In this document: one piece after another, positions 1 through 7,934 of the stretch
How the letters are laid out: every line of letters begins with the position of its first letter
How positions within the stretch are numbered: the first letter of the stretch is position 1
Assembly: GCF_900091525.1 (NCBI RefSeq)
Contig: NZ_FMCU01000012.1
Span: 1-64,000, forward strand
Reading direction: 5' to 3'
DNA length: 64,000 nt
Source: Micromonospora matsumotoense
GTDB taxonomy: Bacteria; Actinomycetota; Actinomycetes; Mycobacteriales; Micromonosporaceae
Position numbers and translations under genes: made by a program
Notes under the pieces: model-generated
Told to the model about the DNA's origin: nothing
The model's database searches: none
The model's input: only the letters and a program-made list of their open reading frames with translations

Positions 1-347
1 CCGCCGAGCTGGGCGGCGACTGTGAGTTCGTCGACCGGGCCCCGCACGGCACCCTGGTCCGGCTCCGCCTCCCCCTCCCGCCCCCCGACGACACCGCCCC
101 CACCCCGCCCGCCCCCACCCCGCCCGCCCCCGGCCCGCCCGCCCCCACCCCGCCCGCCCCCGGCCCGCCCGCCCCCGGCCCGCCCGCCCCCGGCCCGTCC
201 GATTCCGGTGATCAAGAGGTTTGCGTCAGAATCCGCCCGGAGGATGACGCGAACCTCTTGATCACCGGGGGCTCCCGGGACCCGGCGTGGGGCGGGGCGG
301 GTGGGGGTCGGGTGGAGGACGGCGCTGCGGGAGGGGGAGGGCATTGA
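1..347 (+). CDS. Sensor histidine kinase, C-terminal end (partial)
   Basis: Reading frame starting at base 3. The first residues (AELGGDCEFVDRAPHGTLVR) look like the last strands of a histidine-kinase ATPase domain (GHKL fold, NarL-type partner kinases), with the usual G-T-x-V-x-L ending. After this comes a Pro/Ala/Gly tail of short repeats and then residues encoded by a large palindrome (205-268), so the tail is probably not structured. The stop TGA at 345-347 overlaps the TTG start of the response regulator, which supports a kinase/regulator pair made from one transcript. The sensor part lies outside the window. Confidence 0.7.
   Translation, partial: AELGGDCEFVDRAPHGTLVRLRLPLPPPDDTAPTPPAPTPPAPGPPAPTPPAPGPPAPGPPAPGPSDSGDQEVCVRIRPEDDANLLITGGSRDPAWGGAGGGRVEDGAAGGGGH
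92..200. repeat. 15-bp tandem repeat coding a Pro-Pro-Ala-Pro tail
   Basis: About seven copies of a 15-base unit of the form CCCGCCCGCCCCCAC or CCCGCCCGCCCCCGG. In the kinase frame they read as TPPAP/GPPAP repeats. Copy number of such a simple repeat is likely variable between strains. Confidence 0.75.
205..268. repeat. 24-bp inverted repeat with 16-nt loop
   Basis: Arms at 205-228 and 245-268 pair over 24 bases with one G-T wobble (the arms read CCGGTGATCAAGAGGT... and its complement). The element lies inside the kinase reading frame near its end and upstream of the regulator start. It could act as an mRNA hairpin or be a dispersed REP-like palindrome; no second copy was seen in this window. 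Confidence 0.8.
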
Positions 348-1009
348 CGGGAGAGGGTGCTCGTGGCGGGGCGGTCCGGGTGCTGGTCGTGGACGACCAC
401 CCGGTGGTCCGCCGTGGGCTGCGGACCATGCTGGAGGGCGAGAGCTGGGTCGGCGGCGTCCTGGAGGCGGCGACCTGTGCCGAGGCGATCGGCATCGCGC
501 TGACCGAGCCGGTGGGGGTGGTCGCGATGGACGTGGCACTGCCGGACGGCGACGGCGTGGAGGCGACCCGCCGGATCGTGCAGGGCCGGCCGGACATCCG
601 GGTGCTGATGGTGACCATGGCCGACGACGAGGACGTGGTCGGCCGGTCGCTGCGGGCCGGTGCCCGGGGATACGTGCTCAAGGACACCGACCCGGACGTG
701 ATCGTCGACGCGCTGCGCACGGTGGCCGGCGGCGGGCTCGTCCTCGGCCCCCGGATCGGCCCCCAGGTGCTGACCAGCCTGCGCCGCCAGCCGGTCGAGC
801 TGCCGCCCCCGTTCGACCGGCTCACCCCCCGGGAACGGGACATCCTGCGCCGGTTGTCCGCCGGGGACACCAACGCCCGGATCGCCCGGCACTTCGGGAT
901 CAGCGAGAAGACGGTACGCAACCAGCTCTCGGCGGTCTTCGCCAAGCTCGGCGTCGCCGACCGGGTCCAGGCCGCCCTGCTCGCCCGGGACGCCGGCCTC
1001 ACCGGCTGA
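344..1009 (+). CDS. LuxR/NarL-family response regulator
   Basis: Two-component response regulator of 221 residues. The N-terminal receiver domain has the acidic pair VVDDH (Asp17-Asp18), the likely phospho-acceptor Asp63 in AMDVALPDGDG and a conserved Lys in YVLKD. The C-terminal LuxR-type helix-turn-helix (LTPRERDIL to the end) carries SEKTVRNQLSAVFAKLG. The start is the TTG at 344: it overlaps the kinase stop (TTGA) and follows a purine-rich ribosome site (GGGAGGGGGAGGG, 329-341). A longer frame from 287 would overlap the kinase by 60 bases. The regulated genes cannot be told from the sequence. Confidence 0.88.
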   Translation: MTGEGARGGAVRVLVVDDHPVVRRGLRTMLEGESWVGGVLEAATCAEAIGIALTEPVGVVAMDVALPDGDGVEATRRIVQGRPDIRVLMVTMADDEDVVGRSLRAGARGYVLKDTDPDVIVDALRTVAGGGLVLGPRIGPQVLTSLRRQPVELPPPFDRLTPRERDILRRLSAGDTNARIARHFGISEKTVRNQLSAVFAKLGVADRVQAALLARDAGLTG

Positions 1010-1099
1010 CCCGCCCACCGCTGCGGGGCAGTCGGCCCGGACACCGATGATCAGGCGGACAGAATGAGTAGCGGGGTGACACCGGGGAAGGAGGACGGC

Positions 1100-1675
1100 A
1101 TGGGGACCGATGCGAAGCACGAGCAACCGGTGGGCAATCCGGCGGCGGGCGTGGTGCACAGCCTGCACGAGCGGCAGCAGACCTTGGCCACCGTCGAGTC
1201 CCTGACCGGGGGGCTGCTCGCCGCCGCGATCGTGGACATCGCCGGAGCCAGCGCCGTCTACCGGGGTGGACTGGTGACGTACGCCACGGAGCTGAAGGCG
1301 CGGCTGGCCGACGTACCCGAGGAGTTGCTGGCCGAACGCGGACCGGTCGATCCGGACGTGGCGATCGCCCTCGCCGAGGGTGGCCGGCGGCGCTGCGCCG
1401 CCGACTGGGGGTTGGCCACCACCGGGGTCGCGGGTCCCGAGCCGCAGGACGGCAGACCGGTCGGCCTGGTCTATGTCGCGGTGGCCGGACCGGGTGGCCC
1501 GGTGGTCCGTCGGCTGGACCTCGACGGGGGCCGGGACCACATCCGTGCGGCCACGGTGATCGAGGCGTTACGCCTGTTGGTGGCCCGGGTCCACCGGGCC
1601 TTCCCGGAAGCCGGGCGGGCCCCGGTGCCGGGGTCGCCGGCCGCCGTCCCACCGGCCGGCGCGGGTCGTCGCTGA
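1100..1675 (+). CDS. CinA C-terminal-type nicotinamide-nucleotide amidase
   Basis: A 191-residue stand-alone CinA C-terminal domain (PncC type). This family deamidates nicotinamide mononucleotide to nicotinate mononucleotide in pyridine-nucleotide salvage. Motifs seen: TVESLTGGLLAA near the N terminus (catalytic-site Ser/Thr region), VYRGGLVTYA, and TTGVAGPEPQDGRPVGLVYV. The ATG at 1100 follows GAAGGAGG (1086-1093); an ATG at 1064 has no such site. Position just before clgR is the common actinobacterial order. Leu near 1568-1570 is encoded by TTA, a rare codon in such genomes. Confidence 0.88.
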   Translation: MGTDAKHEQPVGNPAAGVVHSLHERQQTLATVESLTGGLLAAAIVDIAGASAVYRGGLVTYATELKARLADVPEELLAERGPVDPDVAIALAEGGRRRCAADWGLATTGVAGPEPQDGRPVGLVYVAVAGPGGPVVRRLDLDGGRDHIRAATVIEALRLLVARVHRAFPEAGRAPVPGSPAAVPPAGAGRR

Positions 1676-1840
1676 CCGGCCTTGTCCAGATCCGACAGGC
1701 GGGGTGGGATGTCGCCGGGCCGACCAACGGGTACGGTTGCGGGAAGGCTCCGGCGTTCGGCGTCGGCGGCGGCGCGGTCCACCGCGTCCGGCGCGGACGA
1801 TCATCCGCCCGGAGAGTGAATCCCGTCAGGGGGAGGTGCG

Positions 1841-2284
1841 ATGGTCCTGCTACGCCGGGTGATCGGTGACGCACTTCGGGCGCGCCGCCAGGGTCAGCAC
1901 CGCACCCTGCGCGAGGTCTCCACCGCCGCCAACGTTAGCCTCGGTTACCTGTCCGAGATCGAGCGTGGCCAGAAGGAGCCCTCCAGCGAGCTGCTCGCCG
2001 CCATCTGTGACGCGCTCGGTGCCCGCCTGTCCGAGTTGCTGCGGGAGGTGAGCGACACCGTCGCGCTCGCCGAGCAGCTGCCGGGCGTGCTCATGCCGGT
2101 GCAGGACGAGCCGGCCGCCGCCGGGCCCGCCGGCACCGTGCGCAAGGCCACCGGTCGGGGTGTGCGCCAGGTGACCACCGACGGCGCGGTCGCCGTCTCG
2201 GTCCGCCAGGACTCCCCGCTGAAGGCCACCCTGCGTAGCTCCCGGGTCCGTCCCAGCGACCGCGACGTGGTCTGCGCCGCCTGA
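1841..2284 (+). CDS. clgR: ClgR-type XRE transcriptional activator
   Basis: A 147-residue DNA-binding protein with one XRE helix-turn-helix at about residues 10-70, containing the signature GYLSEIERGQKEPSSELL that is almost invariant in ClgR/PopR regulators. ClgR activates clp protease genes and, in mycobacteria, the pspA envelope-stress genes that follow here. The last two residues are Ala-Ala; in Streptomyces ClgR the two C-terminal alanines are needed for Clp proteolysis, so this protein may also be unstable. The ATG follows GGGGGAGG. The role is inferred from family and from the pspA neighbour. Confidence 0.92.
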   Translation: MVLLRRVIGDALRARRQGQHRTLREVSTAANVSLGYLSEIERGQKEPSSELLAAICDALGARLSELLREVSDTVALAEQLPGVLMPVQDEPAAAGPAGTVRKATGRGVRQVTTDGAVAVSVRQDSPLKATLRSSRVRPSDRDVVCAA

Positions 2285-2470
2285 CCCCTGTCCGGTCCCG
2301 TGGCCGGGGTGGCCGACGCCGCGTAGTGTTGATCGCAGGCCGCCGGAGCACCCCCACGGCACGAACGCCCCTGCTGGCGTCGGGCTGCGACGATGGGGAG
2401 CGCGCCGGGCGGCCCGTCCGGCCCCGGTGTGGCCGAGGCGCAGCGACGCTACTGAGGGGATACCGCGGAG

Positions 2471-3343
2471 ATGGCGAACCCGTTCGTCAAGGGCTGGCAC
2501 TACCTGATGGCGCTCTTCGGTGCCAAGATCGACGAGCACGCCGATCCGAAGGTGCAGATCCAGCAGGCCATCGAGGACGCGCAGCGTCAGCACCAGGCGC
2601 TGGTCCAGCAGGCGGCGGCGGTGATCGGCAACCAGCGGCAGCTGGAGATGAAGCTCTCCCGGCAGATGACCGAGGTCGAGCGCCTCCAGGGCAACGCCCG
2701 GCAGGCGCTGGTCCTCGCCGACCAGTCCCGGGCCAAGGGCGACGAGACCGAAGCCGGTCGCTACGAGCAGTCCGCCCAGGTGCTCGCCACCCAGTTGGTC
2801 TCCGCCGAGCAGGCCACCGAGGACCTGAAGACCCTGCACGACCAGGCGCTCGGTGCCGCCGCCCAGGCCCGCCGCGCGGTCGAGAACAATTCCATGATCC
2901 TCCAGCAGAAGCTCGCCGAGCGCACCAAGCTGCTCAGCCAGCTCGAACAGGCCAAGATGCAGGAGAGCGTCGCCCGTTCGCTGGAGTCGATGTCCTCGAT
3001 GACCGCGCCGACCAACACCCCCTCGCTGGACGAGGTGCGTGACCGCATCGAGCGCCGCTACGCCAACGCGATGGGCCGGGCCGAACTGGCCGGCAACTCC
3101 GTCGAGGGGCGGATGCTGGAGATCCAGAAGTCGACCCTGGACAGCGCCGGGTCGTCCCGGCTGGAGCAGATCCGGGCCAGCATGGCCGGCGACCAGCTCG
3201 GTGGCCGGCAGGAGCAGCCGGCGGCGCAGCAGCAGGCCCAGCCGGCCGCCCCGACGGCCGACCCGGCCGCCGCCGCCCGGCTGGACGAGATCCGGGCGAG
3301 CATGAGCCGCGACCGCGGCGTGGGGGACAGCACCGCCGGCTGA
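2471..3343 (+). CDS. pspA: PspA/IM30 phage-shock protein
   Basis: A 290-residue PspA/IM30 (ESCRT-III-like) protein that binds stressed inner membrane. It is almost wholly coiled coil, starting with the short amphipathic helix and KGWHYLMALFGAKIDEHADP, followed by heptads rich in Gln/Glu/Arg to about residue 225. The C-terminal 65 residues are an Ala/Gln/Pro linker and two LDEIRASM-type motifs (residues about 234-241 and 276-283), an actinobacterial extension. It lies downstream of clgR and 23 bases before a two-TM membrane gene, matching the mycobacterial clgR-pspA-pspM order. Confidence 0.93.
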   Translation: MANPFVKGWHYLMALFGAKIDEHADPKVQIQQAIEDAQRQHQALVQQAAAVIGNQRQLEMKLSRQMTEVERLQGNARQALVLADQSRAKGDETEAGRYEQSAQVLATQLVSAEQATEDLKTLHDQALGAAAQARRAVENNSMILQQKLAERTKLLSQLEQAKMQESVARSLESMSSMTAPTNTPSLDEVRDRIERRYANAMGRAELAGNSVEGRMLEIQKSTLDSAGSSRLEQIRASMAGDQLGGRQEQPAAQQQAQPAAPTADPAAAARLDEIRASMSRDRGVGDSTAG

Positions 3344-3366
3344 GCGGCCGGCACGAGGAGGTACGG

Positions 3367-4155
3367 GTGGCCGACGAGCGAACGCGACACTTCCGGCGAC
3401 TGGACCGGCTACGACGCTCCGCCCGCCGGTGGAGCGTCCTGGCCGGTGGGCTCACGGGCACGGCGGCGGTGCTGACCCCGTACGCCGGGCTGGGGCTGCC
3501 CGACGCGGCCTGGGCCGGTGCCGCGGGAAGCGCCGTCGCGCTGGCCGCCTGGCGCTGGATCGACCTGCGGGCGTTCGCCGCGCGCCCGGCCCCACCCGCC
3601 CTCGACCCGGCCGAAGCCGCCGCCCGGTCCCGGGCCCGGCTGGTCGCCGCCGTCGAACGACTCCCGGTCGGCCCCGGCGTGCTGGCCGAGGCCCGACGGT
3701 TCCGCTCCCGGTTCGCGTTGCGGGGCACCTCCGCCGCCGAGTCCTGGGCCCGGCTGGACCGGGCCGCGCTCACCCTGGCCGGGATCGCGCCCCGGCTGAC
3801 CGGCCTGGCCGAGCCGGCGGTGCTGGAGGCCGCCGCCGCCGACCGTTCGCTGCGGGACCTGGCCGACCGGACGGCCGGCGTGGAACGCGCCCTGCGGCTG
3901 GCCCCGCCCGAGGCCCGACCCCGGCTCGCCGAGGCGCACCGGGCCCTGGGCGACCAGTTGGTCAGCGGGGTGACCGCCTACGAGGGGCTGGTCGTCGCCG
4001 CCGCCGGCTACGTCGCCGAGGACGCCCACCCGGGGGTCGTCGCCGACCCGTCCGCCGCCCGGTTGATGGAGGCGACCGACCTGCTGCACGGCGTCGCCGC
4101 CGCCCTGGCCGAGCTGCGCACCGTCGGCGAGCCCCTGCGCGCCCCCACCCGCTGA
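3367..4155 (+). CDS. PspM-like membrane partner of PspA
   Basis: 262 residues with two hydrophobic segments close to the N terminus (about residues 22-42 and 45-62, flanked by Arg), then an Ala/Arg-rich helical cytoplasmic part. The GTG at 3367 follows GAGGAGG. The layout and position directly after pspA match Rv2743c (PspM) of Mycobacterium tuberculosis, which anchors PspA to the membrane. Sequence similarity is hard to judge by eye, so the name rests mainly on gene order and topology. Confidence 0.7.
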   Translation: MADERTRHFRRLDRLRRSARRWSVLAGGLTGTAAVLTPYAGLGLPDAAWAGAAGSAVALAAWRWIDLRAFAARPAPPALDPAEAAARSRARLVAAVERLPVGPGVLAEARRFRSRFALRGTSAAESWARLDRAALTLAGIAPRLTGLAEPAVLEAAAADRSLRDLADRTAGVERALRLAPPEARPRLAEAHRALGDQLVSGVTAYEGLVVAAAGYVAEDAHPGVVADPSAARLMEATDLLHGVAAALAELRTVGEPLRAPTR

Positions 4156-4163
4156 CCGACGCC

Positions 4164-7100
4164 TCAGTGGGGGATGTGCACCGACACCGGGCCGGTCCAC
4201 GGGGAGTGGCCCACCACGTTGAACGAGCGGACCCGGTAGTGGTAGGTGACGCCCCGGTCCAGGCCGGTGTTGGTGAAGCTCCGGCTGGCGACGGTGAAGG
4301 TGACCACCTCCCGGCCGAACTGCGGGTCCACCGCGCGCTGCACCACGAACCCCGCCCCCGGACCCGCCGGGAGGCTCGCCGCCCAGGCCAACGACACCGT
4401 CGCGGTGTCCGGCGCGGGGACGGCGACCGTCGCGGCGACCCCGTTGGGCACCTCCGGCACGGGCGGGGTGGTCACCGTCGCCACCGTCGACCACGGTGAC
4501 GCCGTACCGAGGTAGGTGGTCCGGACCCGGTAGTAGTACGTGGTGTCCGGGGCGACCGCCGGATCGAGGTGGCGGTCGGCGACCGGGACGGCGGTGGTGC
4601 CCGGACCACTGGTGAAGGTCGGATTGGTGGCCCGTTGCACGTCGAGACCGGTGGCGAAGGACCGGTTCACCCAGCGCAACGCCACCCGCAGGGGCGTGGC
4701 CGGCGGCACCGTCGCGGCCAGTCCGCTCGGCGCGGGCAGGCGTACCGACGCCGGGCTGCTGTTCGACCAGGTCGAACAGCCGGCGGCGTTCTCGGCCCGG
4801 ATGCGGTAGTGGTAGGTGACGCCGGGGGTGATGGTGGCATCGGTGTAGCGGGTGGCGGTCCCCGCCACGGTGACGGTGGTCAGCCCGGTGCCGAAGTCGG
4901 CGTCGGTGGCCCGTTGCAGCAGGTGGCTGGTGGCCGCCGGCCGGCTGCCGTTGCCCGTCCAGGCGAGCGCGATCGCCGGCAGCGCGGTCGCCGAGCCGGG
5001 CACCGGGGTCGCGGTCAACCCGGTCGGCGCGCGGGGCGAGACCCGCAGCATCAGGGGCCGGCTCATGCCCAGGTCCCGCAGCCCGGCCGCCGCGCTGGAC
5101 CAGCGGAACTCCCAGCCCAGGTTGACCGGTTGGTTGACCACCGTCGCCGGCCGGCCGTCCCAGGGGCTGACCGGGGCGGCGTCGAGGCGTACCCCGGCGG
5201 GTCGGGTCGGGTCGAGCAGTCGCAGGCTGTCGGCGACCTTGAACGGCAGCGGCGGCACCTCGGGTCGCAGGGCCACCACCAGCTCCTCGGCCGGGTTGAC
5301 CCGGACGGTCTGCTTCCAGCCCAGTTCGCCACCGTCCGGGGCGCGGACCGTGCCGTCCCCGCCGATCCGGTGGACCACCTGCACGTCGCAGCCGTCGAAG
5401 CGGACCGGGTGGGTCTGCCGGCCGGTCCCGCTGATCCGCCACAGCTGGATACCGTCGGCAGGTTCGTCCACACCGGCCGTCGGGTCGGCCGCGACGAGGA
5501 TCTCGGTGGCCGGTTCGGTCGGGCCGAGCGGCAGGGTCACCGGGCCGAGCGGGCCGGCGGTCGGGTGGGGCACCCCGAGCCGGCCGGCCCGCCGCCCGTA
5601 CTCCGGCTCGAAGACCGTCCCGACGGTCTTCACCTGGATCGGCAGGGTGACCGGTCCGGTGGCGCCGGGTGGGGTGAAGGTGACCGAGGTGGCGTGTGCG
5701 GGGGCGACGACACCCCGGGCGGTGGTGGTGCCGAACGCCCGGTCGTACTCCCGTTGCGGCACGATCGGCGGTCGCTGGCTGGCCGCGTACGCGGCGGGTA
5801 GCCGGTCGGCGAGCCGGTGTGGGTCGTACCGGCCGGTGGGGGTGCCGGTGACCCGGAACTGGAGCAGGGTACGGGTGTTCGGGCCGTACCCGGGCAGGCT
5901 GCCGGAGCCGGCGTCCCCGGTGGCGCTGTGCCGGTCGTAGCGGGGGTCGCCGCCGGGCAGCGGGGCCGGGCAGTCGTTGTAGAGCAGCACCGTCGCCCCG
6001 GGCGGCAGGGTGGAGAAGTCGACCACCACGTCGGCCCGCTCACCCGGAGCGAGCAGCAGCGCGGCCGAGTCCACGTTGAGCACCGTCGGATCGCGGCGGT
6101 CGTACCGGTAGCCGACCGGGCGGTTCGGCACCACGACCGGGGCGGGGAGCAGCCCGCACTCGTTGCCGATCTGGATCATGGGTGGGCCAGCGGCGGCCGG
6201 GTCGGGCACCCCACCGTCGCGGCCGTCGGTGGGCCAGTCCGCCGGCCGGCCGGGGGCGCGCCCGGCGTCCACCATCGGCACCTCGCCGGCGTCGGCGTCG
6301 GCGAGACTCCCGTCGGCCTGCCACATCGGCCCGTCCGCGCGGGCCCGGTAGAGCTGGAGGTTGAGGGCCCGGTCGGCGCAGCCGTTGACGATCCGGAACC
6401 GGTACGCCGTCGGCCGCACCCGCAGGTACGGATAGGCGACCCCGTTGACCAGCATGGTGTCCCCGTACGCCTCGGGCACGGCGCTGGGGTGCGGCGTGCC
6501 GGGCGCCCGGGGCGGCTCCTGGGGCGCGGCCTCCGGATCGTGGTGCGGGTTGTCGACCGGGCCGACCCGGGGCGCGTCCCGGCCGTCGGCACCGGGCAGC
6601 CACGGGCCGTAGTCCCAGCGTCCGGTGGGGTTGCGCCCGCAGTCCCGGTACGGGTCCTGCCGGGGCTGGTAGACGTGCGGGTGCCACAGGTTGCCCCGGG
6701 TGCCCCAGCGCTCCCGGTCCCAGGTGGGGTCCTCGGCGGCGAGTTGGGCGTCGTCGGGGACGAAGGTCCGGTCCTGGATCACCAGGGGGAGCTGGTCGGC
6801 GGGGAGCACCCCGTCGGCGACCAGCTCGTCCTCGGCGGGGTCGGTGAGCAGATAGAGGGCGAACTGGCCGGACAGGACGGTCAACCGGGACAGCCCGAGG
6901 GTGTTGTCCTGCAGGCACATCAGCCGGCCGCTCTGCGCGTTCGGGTAGTAGAGCGTGGTGGCCCCCGCCCCGGGCGGCGGCATGTCCGGCACGTGGGTCA
7001 GGCCCGGCCCGGTCGGGTACGGGGTGATCTCCCCGGCCGGGGTCACCCACTGCCACGGGTTGCCGGCGCTGATCCAGCCGGTGTGCGCGCCGGACAGCTG

Positions 7101-7745
7101 CGGCACGGCCCGGTTCTGCGGGTAGGGCGCCGGTCCCTCCAGCGGACCCGGCCCGGCCCCCGGGAGGCTGGTGTCCACCGGCAGGAACAGGTCCCCGGCC
7201 CGGCCGGTGGGGAGCTGGTTGATGAACTTGATCCGCACCGGGCGGCCCCGCCGCGCCATGATCAGCGGCCCGAGGTGGTATGGCCGCTCCGGCGGGGCGA
7301 CGGTGTTGTGCCCGTCCGGGTCGGTGCCCAGATTGAGCTGGCGGTAGCCGCGCAGCCGGGTGGTGGGCAGGTCCCGGTGCAGTCGCTGGGTGTACTCGGA
7401 CAGCCCGATCTCGTAGTAGTCGCAGCCCGGCCAGCTGACCGTGTCCGGGGTGGCGACCGGCAGGTGACCGCCCAGCTCGGTGCGGCCCGCCGGGCCGGGC
7501 ACCGGGAGCGCGTCGACGAACTTGCGCAGGCCGGTGCCGGTGACCACCCGGCCCTGCGGGTCGCGCACCGGTCGCGGGCTGTCGGCGAAGTTCGGCACCG
7601 GGCCGAAGTAGCCCGGCACGGCGGCCGGGTCCAGGCTCGCCGGGGCGGGATCGGCGGTGCCGGTCCGGGCCGCCGGCACGACGGGCCGGTCGGTGCGGAC
7701 GACCCGGGTCGTCCAGTGTGGTCGCAGTCTGCGGAACAGGGCCAT
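4164..7745 (-). CDS. Multicopper-oxidase-like protein without copper ligands, with three FnIII domains
   Basis: 1193 residues. About residues 1-900 follow an actinobacterial multicopper oxidase (CotA/bilirubin-oxidase-like): GWISAGNPWQWVTP, ATTLYYPNAQSGRLM, LLTDPAEDELV, GNLWHPHVYQP and LLAPGERADVVVDFS are recognisable. The copper motifs are changed. Where the family has HLHGG this has QLSGAH (about residue 220); HDH is QDN (about 275); HPIHFH is HPVRFD (about 778); HCHxxxHE is RWSSAAAGLRD (about 878). Three fibronectin type III repeats follow (about 900-1190), each with a YHYRVR or YYYRVR strand. Oxidase activity is therefore unlikely; a binding or structural role is inferred. The ATG at 7745 follows GGGGAGA. 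There is no clear signal peptide. Confidence 0.85.
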   Translation of the reverse strand: MALFRRLRPHWTTRVVRTDRPVVPAARTGTADPAPASLDPAAVPGYFGPVPNFADSPRPVRDPQGRVVTGTGLRKFVDALPVPGPAGRTELGGHLPVATPDTVSWPGCDYYEIGLSEYTQRLHRDLPTTRLRGYRQLNLGTDPDGHNTVAPPERPYHLGPLIMARRGRPVRIKFINQLPTGRAGDLFLPVDTSLPGAGPGPLEGPAPYPQNRAVPQLSGAHTGWISAGNPWQWVTPAGEITPYPTGPGLTHVPDMPPPGAGATTLYYPNAQSGRLMCLQDNTLGLSRLTVLSGQFALYLLTDPAEDELVADGVLPADQLPLVIQDRTFVPDDAQLAAEDPTWDRERWGTRGNLWHPHVYQPRQDPYRDCGRNPTGRWDYGPWLPGADGRDAPRVGPVDNPHHDPEAAPQEPPRAPGTPHPSAVPEAYGDTMLVNGVAYPYLRVRPTAYRFRIVNGCADRALNLQLYRARADGPMWQADGSLADADAGEVPMVDAGRAPGRPADWPTDGRDGGVPDPAAAGPPMIQIGNECGLLPAPVVVPNRPVGYRYDRRDPTVLNVDSAALLLAPGERADVVVDFSTLPPGATVLLYNDCPAPLPGGDPRYDRHSATGDAGSGSLPGYGPNTRTLLQFRVTGTPTGRYDPHRLADRLPAAYAASQRPPIVPQREYDRAFGTTTARGVVAPAHATSVTFTPPGATGPVTLPIQVKTVGTVFEPEYGRRAGRLGVPHPTAGPLGPVTLPLGPTEPATEILVAADPTAGVDEPADGIQLWRISGTGRQTHPVRFDGCDVQVVHRIGGDGTVRAPDGGELGWKQTVRVNPAEELVVALRPEVPPLPFKVADSLRLLDPTRPAGVRLDAAPVSPWDGRPATVVNQPVNLGWEFRWSSAAAGLRDLGMSRPLMLRVSPRAPTGLTATPVPGSATALPAIALAWTGNGSRPAATSHLLQRATDADFGTGLTTVTVAGTATRYTDATITPGVTYHYRIRAENAAGCSTWSNSSPASVRLPAPSGLAATVPPATPLRVALRWVNRSFATGLDVQRATNPTFTSGPGTTAVPVADRHLDPAVAPDTTYYYRVRTTYLGTASPWSTVATVTTPPVPEVPNGVAATVAVPAPDTATVSLAWAASLPAGPGAGFVVQRAVDPQFGREVVTFTVASRSFTNTGLDRGVTYHYRVRSFNVVGHSPWTGPVSVHIPH

Positions 7746-7934
7746 GGTTCTCCCCGGGCACGGGGACCCGCCGCCCCCACCCCGGCGTGGTGGGCGGTCG
7801 TGTCCGGTGGTGACGAACGGTGAGCACTCCAACGCAGCATGCGACGTCGGCGGCCGGATAGGAATTACCCATTCGTCCGTGTCTGCGGGTCGTCCCGCCA
7901 GGCGGGAGGGTGGCCCGGCGCTGGTCGCGCCCGC

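Noticed and set aside
212..1874. Long reverse-strand frames opposite the kinase, response regulator and cinA genes
   Set aside because: Low-complexity Arg/Pro/Gly translation with no ribosome sites; the + strand genes are clear families.
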